From the NCBI RefSeq assembly GCF_001545075.1, contig NZ_FCOB02000028.1, forward strand, positions 1-64,000: 64,000 bases of DNA, written 5' to 3'. Below, piece by piece: positions 17,028-25,477 of the stretch (positions are counted from its first letter, which is position 1; every line of letters starts with the position of its first letter). The notes under the pieces were generated by a model. It was not told the DNA's origin and did not search any database. It saw only the letters and a program-made list of their open reading frames with translations. The position numbers and the translations under genes are program-made. Source of the DNA: Caballeronia ptereochthonis. Lineage in GTDB: Bacteria; Pseudomonadota; Gammaproteobacteria; Burkholderiales; Burkholderiaceae.

Positions 17028-17426
17028 ATGAAGTCAGTCATCGCTTTGCTCGCCGCTTCCACCATTGCATCGACCGCGTTCGCGGCCAACACCATCGAGA
17101 AGTTGCCGTCGGGCGTCGTAGTCGAGCACATCAAGCAAGGAACCGGTCCGCAACCGACTGCCGACGACGTGGTGCGCGTCAACTATCGCGGCACGCTCGC
17201 GAACGGCACCGAATTCGACAGTTCGGACAAGCACGGCGGCCCCGCGACCTTCCCGCTCGGCAGAGTAATTCCGTGCTGGACGCAAGGCGTGCAGAAGATC
17301 AAGGTCGGCGGCAAGGCGAAGCTGACGTGCCCGGCCGCGACCGCTTATGGCGATCGCGGCGTCGGCACCATTCCGCCGAACAGCGACCTCACGTTCGAAG
17401 TCGAACTGCTCGGCATCGGCAAGTAA
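17028..17426 (+). CDS. Periplasmic FKBP-type peptidyl-prolyl isomerase
   Basis: The 132-residue protein has a signal peptide (MKSVIALLAASTIASTAFA, cleavage AFA-AN). A single FKBP domain follows, with VRVNYRGTLANGTEFDSS, a variant PCWTQGVQKIKVGGKAKL and the terminal FEVELLGI strand. It catalyses cis-trans prolyl isomerisation, probably in the periplasm. In the usual VIPGW.EG motif Gly-Trp is replaced by Cys-Trp (VIPCWTQG). This substitution is common among betaproteobacterial members. GAGG lies ahead of the ATG. It stands alone between a VOC gene and mobA. Confidence 0.9.
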   Translation: MKSVIALLAASTIASTAFAANTIEKLPSGVVVEHIKQGTGPQPTADDVVRVNYRGTLANGTEFDSSDKHGGPATFPLGRVIPCWTQGVQKIKVGGKAKLTCPAATAYGDRGVGTIPPNSDLTFEVELLGIGK

Positions 17427-17557
17427 TCGAATTCTCCGAGCGCGCGGACTCACGACGCGATCCGCGCGAAAACCGCACGTCGCAACAGGCCCTCGACCTT
17501 CGAACGTGCGATAGCTACCGTACCGACACGCAACGGCATCTGGCAGGTCGTTGATCT

Positions 17558-17785
17558 GTGCGCGACGCGCCCGGGTCAATTGCCGGACCGTTCGCAACTC
17601 TCGGGCATGTGCCGTCGGCAGACGGCACGCATGTTTCCCCGAACATCCCATTCCTGCCGGACATCGCGTTCTCCGACGACGAACGTCGGCGCCGGGTGCT
17701 GGAAATATTCCCTACTACGATTGGCGACCCACGCGTCGAGCGCGCCAAAGCGCATCTGGAGATAAGGGTAAACATCCATCATTAA
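17558..17785 (+). CDS. Short unrecognised reading frame upstream of mobA
   Basis: A GTG-initiated frame of 75 codons ends just before the mobA promoter region. Its codon choice is plausible and the sequence (for example FSDDERRRRVLEIFPTTIGDP) looks protein-like, but no family is recognised and no ribosome site is evident. It may be a gene fragment left by rearrangement. The rest of the 17427-17858 gap holds an 8-bp inverted repeat (CGCGCGGA at 17441, TCCGCGCG at 17461) and the mobA control region. Confidence 0.25.
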   Translation: MRDAPGSIAGPFATLGHVPSADGTHVSPNIPFLPDIAFSDDERRRRVLEIFPTTIGDPRVERAKAHLEIRVNIHH

Positions 17786-17801
17786 AGCGTTTTCAAATAG
17801 T

Positions 17802-17824
17802 TGGTGTACGGAGTATATTCACCA
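17802..17824. promoter_or_regulatory. Dyad overlapping the likely mobA promoter
   Basis: TGGTG (17802-17806) and CACCA (17820-17824) form an inverted repeat with a 13-base centre that contains TATATT (17814-17819), a plausible -10 box. The mobA start is 35 bases downstream. A MarR-type repressor (the mobR product) bound here would block the promoter; this is inferred from position and symmetry. Confidence 0.45.
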
Positions 17825-17858
17825 TCACCTTGACGCGCACAGAATGGAGAAAGACACC

Positions 17859-19754
17859 ATGCAATTTCATCTGAACGGTTTTCGTGTGGGCGACCCGATG
17901 ATCGAGCCGGCGGCCGACGGCGCGCCTCAGGTCGAGATGCCGGATACGGTCGATGTGCTCATCGTCGGAAGCGGTCCCGCGGGACTCGTGCTTGCGGCGC
18001 AACTGTCGCAATTCCCGACGATCAGAACGCGCATCGTCGAACGTCGCAGCGGACCGTTGCAGATGGGACAGGCGGACGGTGTCGCGTGCCGCACCGTCGA
18101 GATGTTCAATGCATTCGGGCTCAGCGATCGCCTGTTGCGCGAAGCCTACTGGGTCAATGAGACGGTCTTCTGGAGACCCGATGCGAATGATCGCGATGTA
18201 ATCAAGCGTACCGGCCGCGTTCAGGATACCGAAACGGGCATGTCGGAGTTTCCGCACGTCATCGTCAATCAGGCGCGCGTACAGGACTACCTGCTCGATG
18301 TGATGCGTCGCTCGGCCGAAAGGCTCGAACCGAACTACGATCTGGAAGCCGTCGATATACAACGCGACGATATCGGCGAATATCCGGTGCGCGTCACGTT
18401 GCGCCGCACCGATGCAGCGCGCCTCGGTGAGCAAGTCACCGTGCGTGCGCGCTATGTCGTGGGTTGTGACGGCGCCCGCAGCCGCGTGCGTACGGCCATC
18501 GGACAAGCGCTGCGCGGCGACGCGGCCAACCATGCGTGGGGCGTGATGGACGCGCTCGCGGTCACCGACTTTCCGGACATTCGGCTGAAAGCGGCGATTC
18601 AGTCCGCGAGCAAGGGCAATCTGCTCATCATTCCGCGTGAAGGCGGCTACCTGGTCCGTTTCTACGTCGATCTCGGCGAGGTCACGCCGGACAACCGTGA
18701 CAGCATCAGGCAGACCTCGGTCGATCACATCGTCGGGACGGCCCGGCACATCCTGCATCCCTATTCGCTCGATGTGAAGGAAGTCGCGTGGTTCTCCGTC
18801 TACGAAGTGGGACAGCGCCTGACCGACCGCTTCGACGACGCTCTCGCGGCCGACGGCACGTCTCGCGATCCTCGCGTGTTCATCGCCGGCGATGCCTGCC
18901 ATACGCATAGCGCGAAAGCCGGCCAGGGTATGAACGTATCGATGCAGGACGGGTTCAATCTCGGCTGGAAACTCGGCGCGGTTCTGCAGGGACGCAGCGA
19001 CGCGAGCTTGTTACGCACGTATTCGGATGAGCGCCAGCCGATTGCGCAGGAGCTGATCGATTTCGACAAGGAGTGGTCGGCGATGATGGCCGCTCCCCCG
19101 AAGGATCCGAATCGACCGGAAGCAGGCGGCGTCGATCCCGCGGAACTTCAGGCGTATTTCGTGCGCGCGGGTCGATATACGGCCGGCCTCGCGACGCATT
19201 ACCGTCCGGGCGTGCTGACCGGCGATACGACGCATCAGCCGCTCGCCAGGGGTTTTCTGATCGGGACGCGCTTTCACTCATCGCCTGTCGTTCGCGTCGC
19301 GGATGCGAAGCCCATCCATCTCGGACACGCGGCACGCGCGGACGGCCGCTGGCGCCTCTACGCTTTCTCGGACGCGAAGCGCAGTGCGCTTCAGGCACTG
19401 TGCGAACATCTCGCCACATCGCCCGATTCCGTCTTGCGGCTCGTCACGCCAGAGGATGCCGATGTCGACAGCGTTCTCGATTTCCGCGCGGTGCTGCAGC
19501 AGCCTCATCGCGAAGTACGTGTCGAGGACCTCCCCCCGCTCCTGCTGCCGCGCAAGGGACGCTACGGTCTCATCGACTACGAGAAGGCGTTTACGAACGA
19601 CGCAGCGACTGATATCTTCGACGAGCGCGGCATCGACCGCGAACGGGGCGCCCTCGTGGTGGTCCGTCCGGATCAGTATGTCGCCCAGGTCCTTCCACTG
19701 GATGCGTACGAGGAACTGGCCGCGTTCTTCCGGCCGATATTCCGCATGCACTAA
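17859..19754 (+). CDS. mobA: 3-hydroxybenzoate 4-monooxygenase
   Basis: The 631-residue flavoprotein begins MQFHLNGFRVGDP, like Comamonas testosteroni MobA. It has the FAD motif GSGPAG (37-42), the middle CDGARSRVR motif, FIAGDACHTHSAKAGQGMN, and the C-terminal thioredoxin-like domain of the phenol hydroxylase group. MobA hydroxylates 3-hydroxybenzoate to protocatechuate with NADPH. The ATG at 17859 was chosen over the one at 17844 because GGAGA lies 8-9 bases before it and the family N-terminus begins there. A MarR gene follows 20 bases downstream, as expected for mobR. Protocatechuate-cleaving genes are not in the window. Confidence 0.92.
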   Translation: MQFHLNGFRVGDPMIEPAADGAPQVEMPDTVDVLIVGSGPAGLVLAAQLSQFPTIRTRIVERRSGPLQMGQADGVACRTVEMFNAFGLSDRLLREAYWVNETVFWRPDANDRDVIKRTGRVQDTETGMSEFPHVIVNQARVQDYLLDVMRRSAERLEPNYDLEAVDIQRDDIGEYPVRVTLRRTDAARLGEQVTVRARYVVGCDGARSRVRTAIGQALRGDAANHAWGVMDALAVTDFPDIRLKAAIQSASKGNLLIIPREGGYLVRFYVDLGEVTPDNRDSIRQTSVDHIVGTARHILHPYSLDVKEVAWFSVYEVGQRLTDRFDDALAADGTSRDPRVFIAGDACHTHSAKAGQGMNVSMQDGFNLGWKLGAVLQGRSDASLLRTYSDERQPIAQELIDFDKEWSAMMAAPPKDPNRPEAGGVDPAELQAYFVRAGRYTAGLATHYRPGVLTGDTTHQPLARGFLIGTRFHSSPVVRVADAKPIHLGHAARADGRWRLYAFSDAKRSALQALCEHLATSPDSVLRLVTPEDADVDSVLDFRAVLQQPHREVRVEDLPPLLLPRKGRYGLIDYEKAFTNDAATDIFDERGIDRERGALVVVRPDQYVAQVLPLDAYEELAAFFRPIFRMH

Positions 19755-19774
19755 CCCACTCCGACACTGCGAAA

Positions 19775-20215
19775 TTGCCGATTAAAAAAGACGAGCCCGA
19801 TGTGCGCTCGACGTTCACGGGCAGCCTCGTGCGCCGTGCCCAACAGCGCCATGTAGCGGTATGGCTCACCGAAGTCTCCGCCGAGATCACGAGCGTCCAG
19901 TATGCAGCGCTCGAGATCCTGCAGAAAACGCCCGGCGTCAATCAGCGACGACTCGGCGACGAGCTCGACGTGGACCGTTCGACGATCGCCGATCTGGTCG
20001 CGCGCATGGTTCGCAATGGTCTGATCGAGCGGTCCGACGATCCCGTCGACAAGCGCAGTTATGTGCTGTTCCTCACCGCGGCCGGCAAGAAACAGCTGGC
20101 GATCTTGCGCCCGCGAGTGGAGGAAGTCGAGCGCATACTCACCGCCCGGCTGACGGCGCGGGAATGTCTGGAGTTGCGGCGCCTGCTTTCGGCGCTGTTG
20201 CCGCAGCAAACCTAG
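19775..20215 (+). CDS. mobR: MarR family regulator, probably MobR
   Basis: The 146-residue protein has a MarR winged helix (VNQRRLGDELDVDRSTIADLVARMVRNGLIERSDDPVDKRSYVLFLT). Its position just after mobA matches mobR, the repressor that releases mobA in response to 3-hydroxybenzoate. No ATG is available: the frame opens with TTG at 19775, and a GTG at 19802 is the alternative; neither has a strong ribosome site, so coupling to mobA translation is likely. The stop overlaps the end of the convergent LysR gene by four bases. Confidence 0.82.
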   Translation: MPIKKDEPDVRSTFTGSLVRRAQQRHVAVWLTEVSAEITSVQYAALEILQKTPGVNQRRLGDELDVDRSTIADLVARMVRNGLIERSDDPVDKRSYVLFLTAAGKKQLAILRPRVEEVERILTARLTARECLELRRLLSALLPQQT

Positions 20216-21112
20216 TGCGGCAGGCGCGCTGCGTGGTGCGAAACGAGTTCATCCAGGCGGGAAAGGAACAGGTGCAAAGTCGACGATTTGTTCTTCGGTC
20301 TATAGCCCACGGCGAGATCGATGGTTGGCGTATCGCCGGCCAGCGGTCGGCTCGTCACTGACCACGGCATCAGGTTTTCGACGTAAGAAGGAATGATCAC
20401 GACACCGCGCGTCGATGCCACCAGCGACATCACCATCGCGGGATTGTCGACGGTCTGCGCAGGCACGAGCTGGACACCCGAGCGTTCCAGATATTGATCG
20501 ATGACCGTGCGCAGGACCCTCGCCTTGCCCGCCATCGCAATGAAAGGCTCGCCGACGAGGTCTTGCACGAGGACCTTGTCGCAGGCGGCCAAGGCATGGT
20601 CGTTCGGCATCAGAACCACGAGCGGTTCCTTGTCCACGATGTCATAGGCGAGATCGTAATCGGGCTCGGCTCGCATGAAGGCGACGTCCAGTCGTCCTCG
20701 CGCCACGCCCTCGGCGAGTTCTGTCGAATAGTCGCTGGAGACGGTAACGTCCACGTTGAGCAGCTCATCGCGCAGGACATGCATGGCATCAGGAAGCCAG
20801 TTCATTTCCTGGCCCGTAAGAAAGCCCAGCGCAAAGCGCTGTTTGGCGGGCTGCGCGGCCCTTCGCGCGGCCTCGACGGCCGCATCGACCTGATTCAGGG
20901 CGATGCGCGCATGCTCGATGAATGCCTTGCCGGCCGCGGTCAGTTCGACGCCGCGCGCAGTCCGCACGAACAGACTGGCGCCGACCTGATCTTCAAGGTC
21001 TCGAATTTGCCTGCTCAGCGAAGGCTGGGACGTGTGCAACCGCTGCTCGGCTGCCTCGGTCAGACTGCCCCTCTCCCACTGCAATGAAATAGCGCAGATG
21101 TCGCAGTTCCAT
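20212..21112 (-). pseudogene. LysR family regulator with an N-terminal frameshift
   Basis: The body of the protein (GSLTEAAEQRLHTSQPSLSRQ onward, about 285 residues) is a LysR regulator with intact HTH core and effector domain. Its first residues lie in another frame. ATG at 21112 begins MELRHLRYFIAV, the standard LysR N-terminus, and then the frame breaks near 21075 in GGAGAGGGGC. Restoring one AG to this AG repeat would join the two frames exactly. As read, the first frame soon hits a stop. A TTG at 21084 could start a shortened protein lacking helix 1. Either a true 2-bp deletion or a sequencing error is possible. Confidence 0.8.
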
Positions 21113-21349
21113 GATTGCCCATGAAGACCAGGGAGTCGGAAAGGTTGTCACGGTCGACTTGAGGCTTCACGACATCGTGCGACAAAAAGAATACAACACT
21201 CCGGCGCATCGCGGCCGCGGCGGCTCGTACCGCGTCGCGATGCTCCAACGGACTTCAGGGCTTCTCCAGGAGCCAACGTAAGCGCCGCCATCGACATGCA
21301 GCGCCTCGTCCGCAATCCCGGAGGGCAGCATTCGCGCATAACGCTCGAT

Positions 21350-22096
21350 TCAGCCAGCCGTCTTGCCACCATCGACGGTGACGATTTGCCCCGTGATGAA
21401 CGATGCCCCGTCCGACGCGAGAAAGACGATCGCGCGCGCGATGTCGGCGGGCGTCCCGATACGGCCCAGCGGCACCTTCGATACGAGCGCCGTCTTGCGC
21501 TCGGCGGTGCCCGTGAAGCGGTCGAGCATGCCGGTATCGGTCGGCCCGGGCGCCACTGCATTCACCCGCACGCCGAGCGACGCGACTTCGAGTGCCGCCG
21601 ACTTCGTCATGCCTTCGACTGCATGCTTGCTGCCGGCGTAGATCGATGCGAACGCCGCGCCTTCATGACCGTAAGTCGATGACACGTTGACGATGCTGCC
21701 GCCATGTTGCGCCTGCATGACGCGCAGTTCGTGCTTCATGCTGAGCAGTGTGCCCAGCACGTTGGTGTCGAAGGTCGCGGCGTAGCTTTCGGCGCTCTGA
21801 TCGACGATCGCGCCGGGCTGGCCTTCCGTGCCCGCATTGTTCACCGCGGCATCGATGCGGCCGAAGTGCGCGACGGCCGTATCGACGAGATTGCGCACGC
21901 TGTCTTCGTGGCGGACATCGGCCGCGACGAAATGAGCTTGCGCGCCGCGCTCGCGAAGCTCGGCTTCAAGCGCCTTGCCCTCGGCTTCACGCCGGCCCGA
22001 GACGATGATGCGCGCGCCGCTGTCTGCGAAGGCGAGCGCGGTTGCACGACCGATGCCGGTGAGTGCGCCTGTGATGAGAACGACGGGAGTGTCCAT
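21350..22096 (-). CDS. Short-chain dehydrogenase/reductase
   Basis: The 248-residue SDR has the cofactor motif TGALTGIG, NNAG, and the catalytic YAGSK (Tyr and Lys of YxxxK), ending TGQIVTVDGG like classical SDRs. The Arg residues after the second strand (VSGRREAEG) favour NADP(H). The substrate is unknown. The gene stands alone between the broken LysR gene and a membrane protein gene, with about 240 bases of unassigned DNA before the LysR start. The ATG at 22096 is preferred over a longer frame because the Rossmann fold begins immediately after it. Confidence 0.88.
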   Translation of the reverse strand: MDTPVVLITGALTGIGRATALAFADSGARIIVSGRREAEGKALEAELRERGAQAHFVAADVRHEDSVRNLVDTAVAHFGRIDAAVNNAGTEGQPGAIVDQSAESYAATFDTNVLGTLLSMKHELRVMQAQHGGSIVNVSSTYGHEGAAFASIYAGSKHAVEGMTKSAALEVASLGVRVNAVAPGPTDTGMLDRFTGTAERKTALVSKVPLGRIGTPADIARAIVFLASDGASFITGQIVTVDGGKTAG

Positions 22097-22394
22097 GAGT
22101 TGAGTCCACCAGAATGTGTGTAAAGGGTATGGGCCGCTACGCATGGCGTTGTGGCCCATCGGTGGATTGCACTGTAGGACAGGCGAGAGTGGGCGAGAAA
22201 GACTTTGTAGGCACTCAGTCATGCCTGACAGGCATGACTCCCGGTTGAAGTACCTGCGGCCGTACTGTGCGGCCCGCGCACCCGAAACGAATATCCGCAG
22301 ATGAAACAGTGTGCCGACCTTGTCGAGACGACCCCGGGTGGTCAAGCTGACGTATGCAGGATGTGCGTCTCAGCGGTTTTTCTCGCCATGAGGG

Positions 22395-22808
22395 TCAATG
22401 TTCGGGCTTTCCAAGGAGCCGGGCCCAAGCCATCCGGATTCGACGTGCGCGGTCCTCCAGAAGATATGAGGCAGCCAGCGCCAGAAGGCCTGAAACAGCC
22501 CCCGTGACAATGTGTTCGATATAGGGAATCCGATAGTGGCTCGCATGCGAATAGGCGTCGCCCACCGCGGTCAGCAAGCCGACGAGCGTCGCATTGCCAT
22601 ATCGATTCGCGTAGAGCTTCGCCGCCGGGGTAAAGGTCAGAAGTACGGCCAGAAGTCCCGTTATGAGACCTGTCTTGAACGCTATCGTCCAGTGGGCCAC
22701 ACTCGCGACGTTGCTCCAGCTTCCCGGCATGCAGGTCATGCACGCGCTGGTCGGCTGCCAGAAACGCTGGATGAACAATCTGGCGCGGCGCTTCCACTCG
22801 CTTGACAT
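22395..22808 (-). CDS. Small hydrophobic membrane protein
   Basis: The 137-residue protein has a basic N-terminus and two or three hydrophobic stretches (WTIAFKTGLITGLLAVLLTF, NATLVGLLTAVGDAYSH and HIVTGAVSGLLALAASYLL). It probably sits in the inner membrane. No family is recognised, although similar small proteins occur in Burkholderia. The ATG at 22808 has AGAGG upstream. About 300 bases without a recognisable gene separate it from the SDR gene. Confidence 0.6.
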   Translation of the reverse strand: MSSEWKRRARLFIQRFWQPTSACMTCMPGSWSNVASVAHWTIAFKTGLITGLLAVLLTFTPAAKLYANRYGNATLVGLLTAVGDAYSHASHYRIPYIEHIVTGAVSGLLALAASYLLEDRARRIRMAWARLLGKPEH

Positions 22809-22998
22809 GATCGCTGCCTCTGTCGCCGCCGACGCCATACCCCGTCGTCTCGAAGTTGCTTCTGCCGCTTCAACGCGGTCACCGCACTCGCACGGATGCA
22901 AAAACATCCTAGCGTCGCGGGTGACGGATTCCGTGAGCATCGTTGAATACTATACCGCCTTCAAACGGTCACGGGCCGTTCCCGCCTTCCTCGCAGAG

Positions 22999-23865
22999 TC
23001 AGACACTCTGGCTTCCTGCGCCTTCTGCGGTGCCGCGTGCGTCGAAACCGAAAAGCCTGCGCGGCGTCTCCCATTGAATCTGTCGCCGGGTTCGCGCATC
23101 GGGAACGATCTTCTCGAACAGCGTCAGCAGCGGCCCGTAATCGAGCCGCTCCGGCGAGCGCAGGAACGGCCAATCCGAACCCCACACGCAGTGCTGCGGC
23201 CCGAACGCGCGCAGCAGCGCATGGGCATACGGCCAGGCGTCCTCGTACGGGTGTGCGCCAGCCGAGTACTTCTGCCAGCCCGACAGCTTGACGCTCGCGC
23301 GGCCGCTGTCCGCGAGCCGCAGCAATGCCTGGAAGCCCGGCTGAGCGATCCCCGCGCCGATGTCGGGCCGCCCGCAGTGGTCGATCACAATCGGCGCCGC
23401 CTGCCGCGCCAGCCAGGGTTCGAGCGCAAGCAGTTGATCCCCGGCGACCTGGATCTGCGCGACCATCCCGAGATCGGCGAGCGCCGCGAAAAGCGCGCCC
23501 GCGCCGAGCACGAGATCGACGCCTTCCATCGCCGGGTTGAACGCGACGCCGGCGACACCCGCGCGACGCAGCGCCGCAAGTTCGCTTCGAGGTATGTCGT
23601 TATCGACCACCGCAATGCCGCGAAAGCGTCCTTCGTCAGTCTCCAGCGCGTCGAGCAGACACCGGTTGTCGGTCCGGTAGCCGCTCGTCGGACCAACGAG
23701 CAGCGCATGCCGCACGCCGTACGCGTCCATCACCCGAACGAACTGCGCAGCCGTGCCGATCTCCTGCTGCTCCGGCCGATACCCCGTGCCTTCCCGGTAC
23801 GGAAAGCGCGCAGGATCGAATACGTGACAGTGGCAGTCGATCTTCTCTTCTTCGAATACGTTCAT
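22999..23865 (-). CDS. Amidohydrolase family protein (lactonase-like)
   Basis: The 288-residue protein belongs to the amidohydrolase-2 family (2-pyrone-4,6-dicarboxylate lactonase and sugar lactonase relatives). Metal/catalytic residues are visible as IDCHCHVFDP (HxH), VIDHCGRPD and VWGSDWPFL (catalytic Asp). It probably opens a lactone or hydrolyses a ring intermediate. It is the last gene of a four-gene operon after the TIM-barrel gene (13-base gap). The substrate cannot be read from the sequence; the transporter and dehydrogenase suggest a sugar acid. Confidence 0.85.
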   Translation of the reverse strand: MNVFEEEKIDCHCHVFDPARFPYREGTGYRPEQQEIGTAAQFVRVMDAYGVRHALLVGPTSGYRTDNRCLLDALETDEGRFRGIAVVDNDIPRSELAALRRAGVAGVAFNPAMEGVDLVLGAGALFAALADLGMVAQIQVAGDQLLALEPWLARQAAPIVIDHCGRPDIGAGIAQPGFQALLRLADSGRASVKLSGWQKYSAGAHPYEDAWPYAHALLRAFGPQHCVWGSDWPFLRSPERLDYGPLLTLFEKIVPDARTRRQIQWETPRRLFGFDARGTAEGAGSQSV

Positions 23866-23878
23866 CTCGTCTTCCCGT

Positions 23879-24718
23879 TCAGACCGACGCAGCCGTCACC
23901 GCGCCGAGCCTGTCGACGACGCGTCGCGCCGAGCTGTATGCAAGATCGAGCCGTGCGTCGACGGGCACCGACGGAAACGGCATCTCGACGCTCAGCGCCA
24001 CGTCCGCGGGCAACGCGCGCAGCAGCGCATCGAGCGGCAGCGCGCCAGCGCCGGGAGGCAGCCGATCGGTACGTGCTTCGCGGATCGCTTCGTCGTCGCT
24101 GCCAGGATGCTCGGATCGCGCGTCGCAGAGTTGCGCGGAGCCGATCCATCCGGGCGGCATCCCGCCGACCTCGTCCGGCGTGCCGCCCGAACGCGACAGA
24201 TGCAACGCGTCGATGAGCACGGCGAGGTTCGGATGCGCGACCCGCGCGACCATCTCGCGGGCATGCGCCAGGGAACCGACGTGCCGCCAGCGCATGAATT
24301 CCAGATCGATGCGCAGGCCGAACGGCCGGGCAAGCTCCGCGAGCGCGGCGAGATTGTCGGCGAGCCGGCCCTGCTCCGGATCGTCGCCCGACACGTTCAC
24401 GCAGTGCGCGCCCAGCGAGGCCGCCGATTCGAAGAGCCGCGCAAACGAAGCGGGATCGAGCTCCGGCACGACGGGAATGAACTCGACGTCGTGGACAGCG
24501 ATTCCCTCGCCCGCAAGCGCGTCCTGCAGTTCACGGTGAGCCGCGGTGCCGGGCGCAGTCGGGTAGGCGACAGCGCCCGGCACCGCCGGATGCACGCGCA
24601 GGCCGACCGCATCGAAGCCGGCGCGCGCGGCGAGCCGGACCCACGGCACGGGCGCGATGTCCAGGGCGGTCAGATGCGCGACCGCAAGCGGCCGCGCGGC
24701 GATCGGAGCGGACTTCAA
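23879..24718 (-). CDS. Xylose-isomerase-like TIM-barrel protein
   Basis: The 279-residue protein has the AP-endonuclease-2/sugar isomerase fold. Likely metal ligands are Glu in IDLEFM, Asp and His in VLIDALHLSRSGG, Asp in QLCDARS, and Glu in LSVEMPF near the end. Such proteins isomerise or epimerise sugars, or dehydrate 3-dehydroshikimate. There is no ATG: the frame starts with TTG at 24718, which overlaps the stop of the dehydrogenase gene (ATTGA) and has GGAGG seven to eight bases upstream, so the start is well supported. It is translationally coupled to the SDR. Confidence 0.8.
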   Translation of the reverse strand: MKSAPIAARPLAVAHLTALDIAPVPWVRLAARAGFDAVGLRVHPAVPGAVAYPTAPGTAAHRELQDALAGEGIAVHDVEFIPVVPELDPASFARLFESAASLGAHCVNVSGDDPEQGRLADNLAALAELARPFGLRIDLEFMRWRHVGSLAHAREMVARVAHPNLAVLIDALHLSRSGGTPDEVGGMPPGWIGSAQLCDARSEHPGSDDEAIREARTDRLPPGAGALPLDALLRALPADVALSVEMPFPSVPVDARLDLAYSSARRVVDRLGAVTAASV

Positions 24719-25455
24719 TAGGTGGCCCTCCCGCCCGTCAGATCGAACGTGAAGCCCGTCGTGAAGCTGCACGCGGGACTGGCGATCCAGCTGACCATCG
24801 AGCCGACTTCGTCGACCTGCAGGAAGCGGCCCATCGGAATCTTCGCCTTGCTCGCCTCGATATGCTGGTCCGACATCTCGCGGAACAACTCGGTCTCGAC
24901 CATCGCCGGCGCGACGCAGTTGATCAGCACGTTGTCGCGCGCAAGCTCCTTCGCGGCGGACTTCGTGAACGCGATCACGCCCGCCTTCGCGGCGGAGTAC
25001 GCGGAGATGTACTGCACGCCCTCCTTCCCCGCGATCGATGCGACGTTGACGATGCGCCCGCCCCCGCGCGCGCGCATATGCGGAATGGCGACGCGGCAGC
25101 AGTAGAACACGCTGTTCAGGTCGACGGCCAGCACGCGCTGCCACGCATCGACGGGATACTCCCAGCTCGGCACGACGGGGCCGTTGATTCCCGCGTTGTT
25201 GACGAGGATGTCGACGCGGCCGAGCGCCTCGACGGTCGCACCGAACGCACGCTCGACCGACTCGTACGACGCGACATCGACGGGCTGGAGGTGATCGGCT
25301 TCGAAGCCGAGGCGCTGCGCATCGCAGCCGGCGACATCGAGGTCCCAGATCGCGACGCGCGCGCCGTCGGCCTTCAACTTGCGAGCGATGCCGAGGCCGA
25401 TCCCGCGTGCGGCGCCTGTAACGATGGCGACCTGGCCGTCGAGAGAATGATTCAT
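24715..25455 (-). CDS. Short-chain dehydrogenase (sugar or hydroxyacid type)
   Basis: The 246-residue classical SDR has TGAARGIG, an acidic residue at the end of the second strand (IWDLD) that favours NAD+, NNAG, and YSAAK as the catalytic pair. It ends TFDLTGGRATY. It is cotranscribed with the MFS gene (22-base gap upstream) and the TIM-barrel gene (four-base overlap downstream). A role as a polyol or sugar-acid dehydrogenase is inferred from the operon. Confidence 0.88.
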   Translation of the reverse strand: MNHSLDGQVAIVTGAARGIGLGIARKLKADGARVAIWDLDVAGCDAQRLGFEADHLQPVDVASYESVERAFGATVEALGRVDILVNNAGINGPVVPSWEYPVDAWQRVLAVDLNSVFYCCRVAIPHMRARGGGRIVNVASIAGKEGVQYISAYSAAKAGVIAFTKSAAKELARDNVLINCVAPAMVETELFREMSDQHIEASKAKIPMGRFLQVDEVGSMVSWIASPACSFTTGFTFDLTGGRATY

Positions 25456-25477
25456 TGCAATGATTTCCTATGGTCGT

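Noticed and set aside
17441..17468. CGCGCGGA/TCCGCGCG inverted repeat as a terminator of the FKBP gene
   Set aside because: No T-run follows and the loop is 12 bases; it is noted only as a weak repeat.
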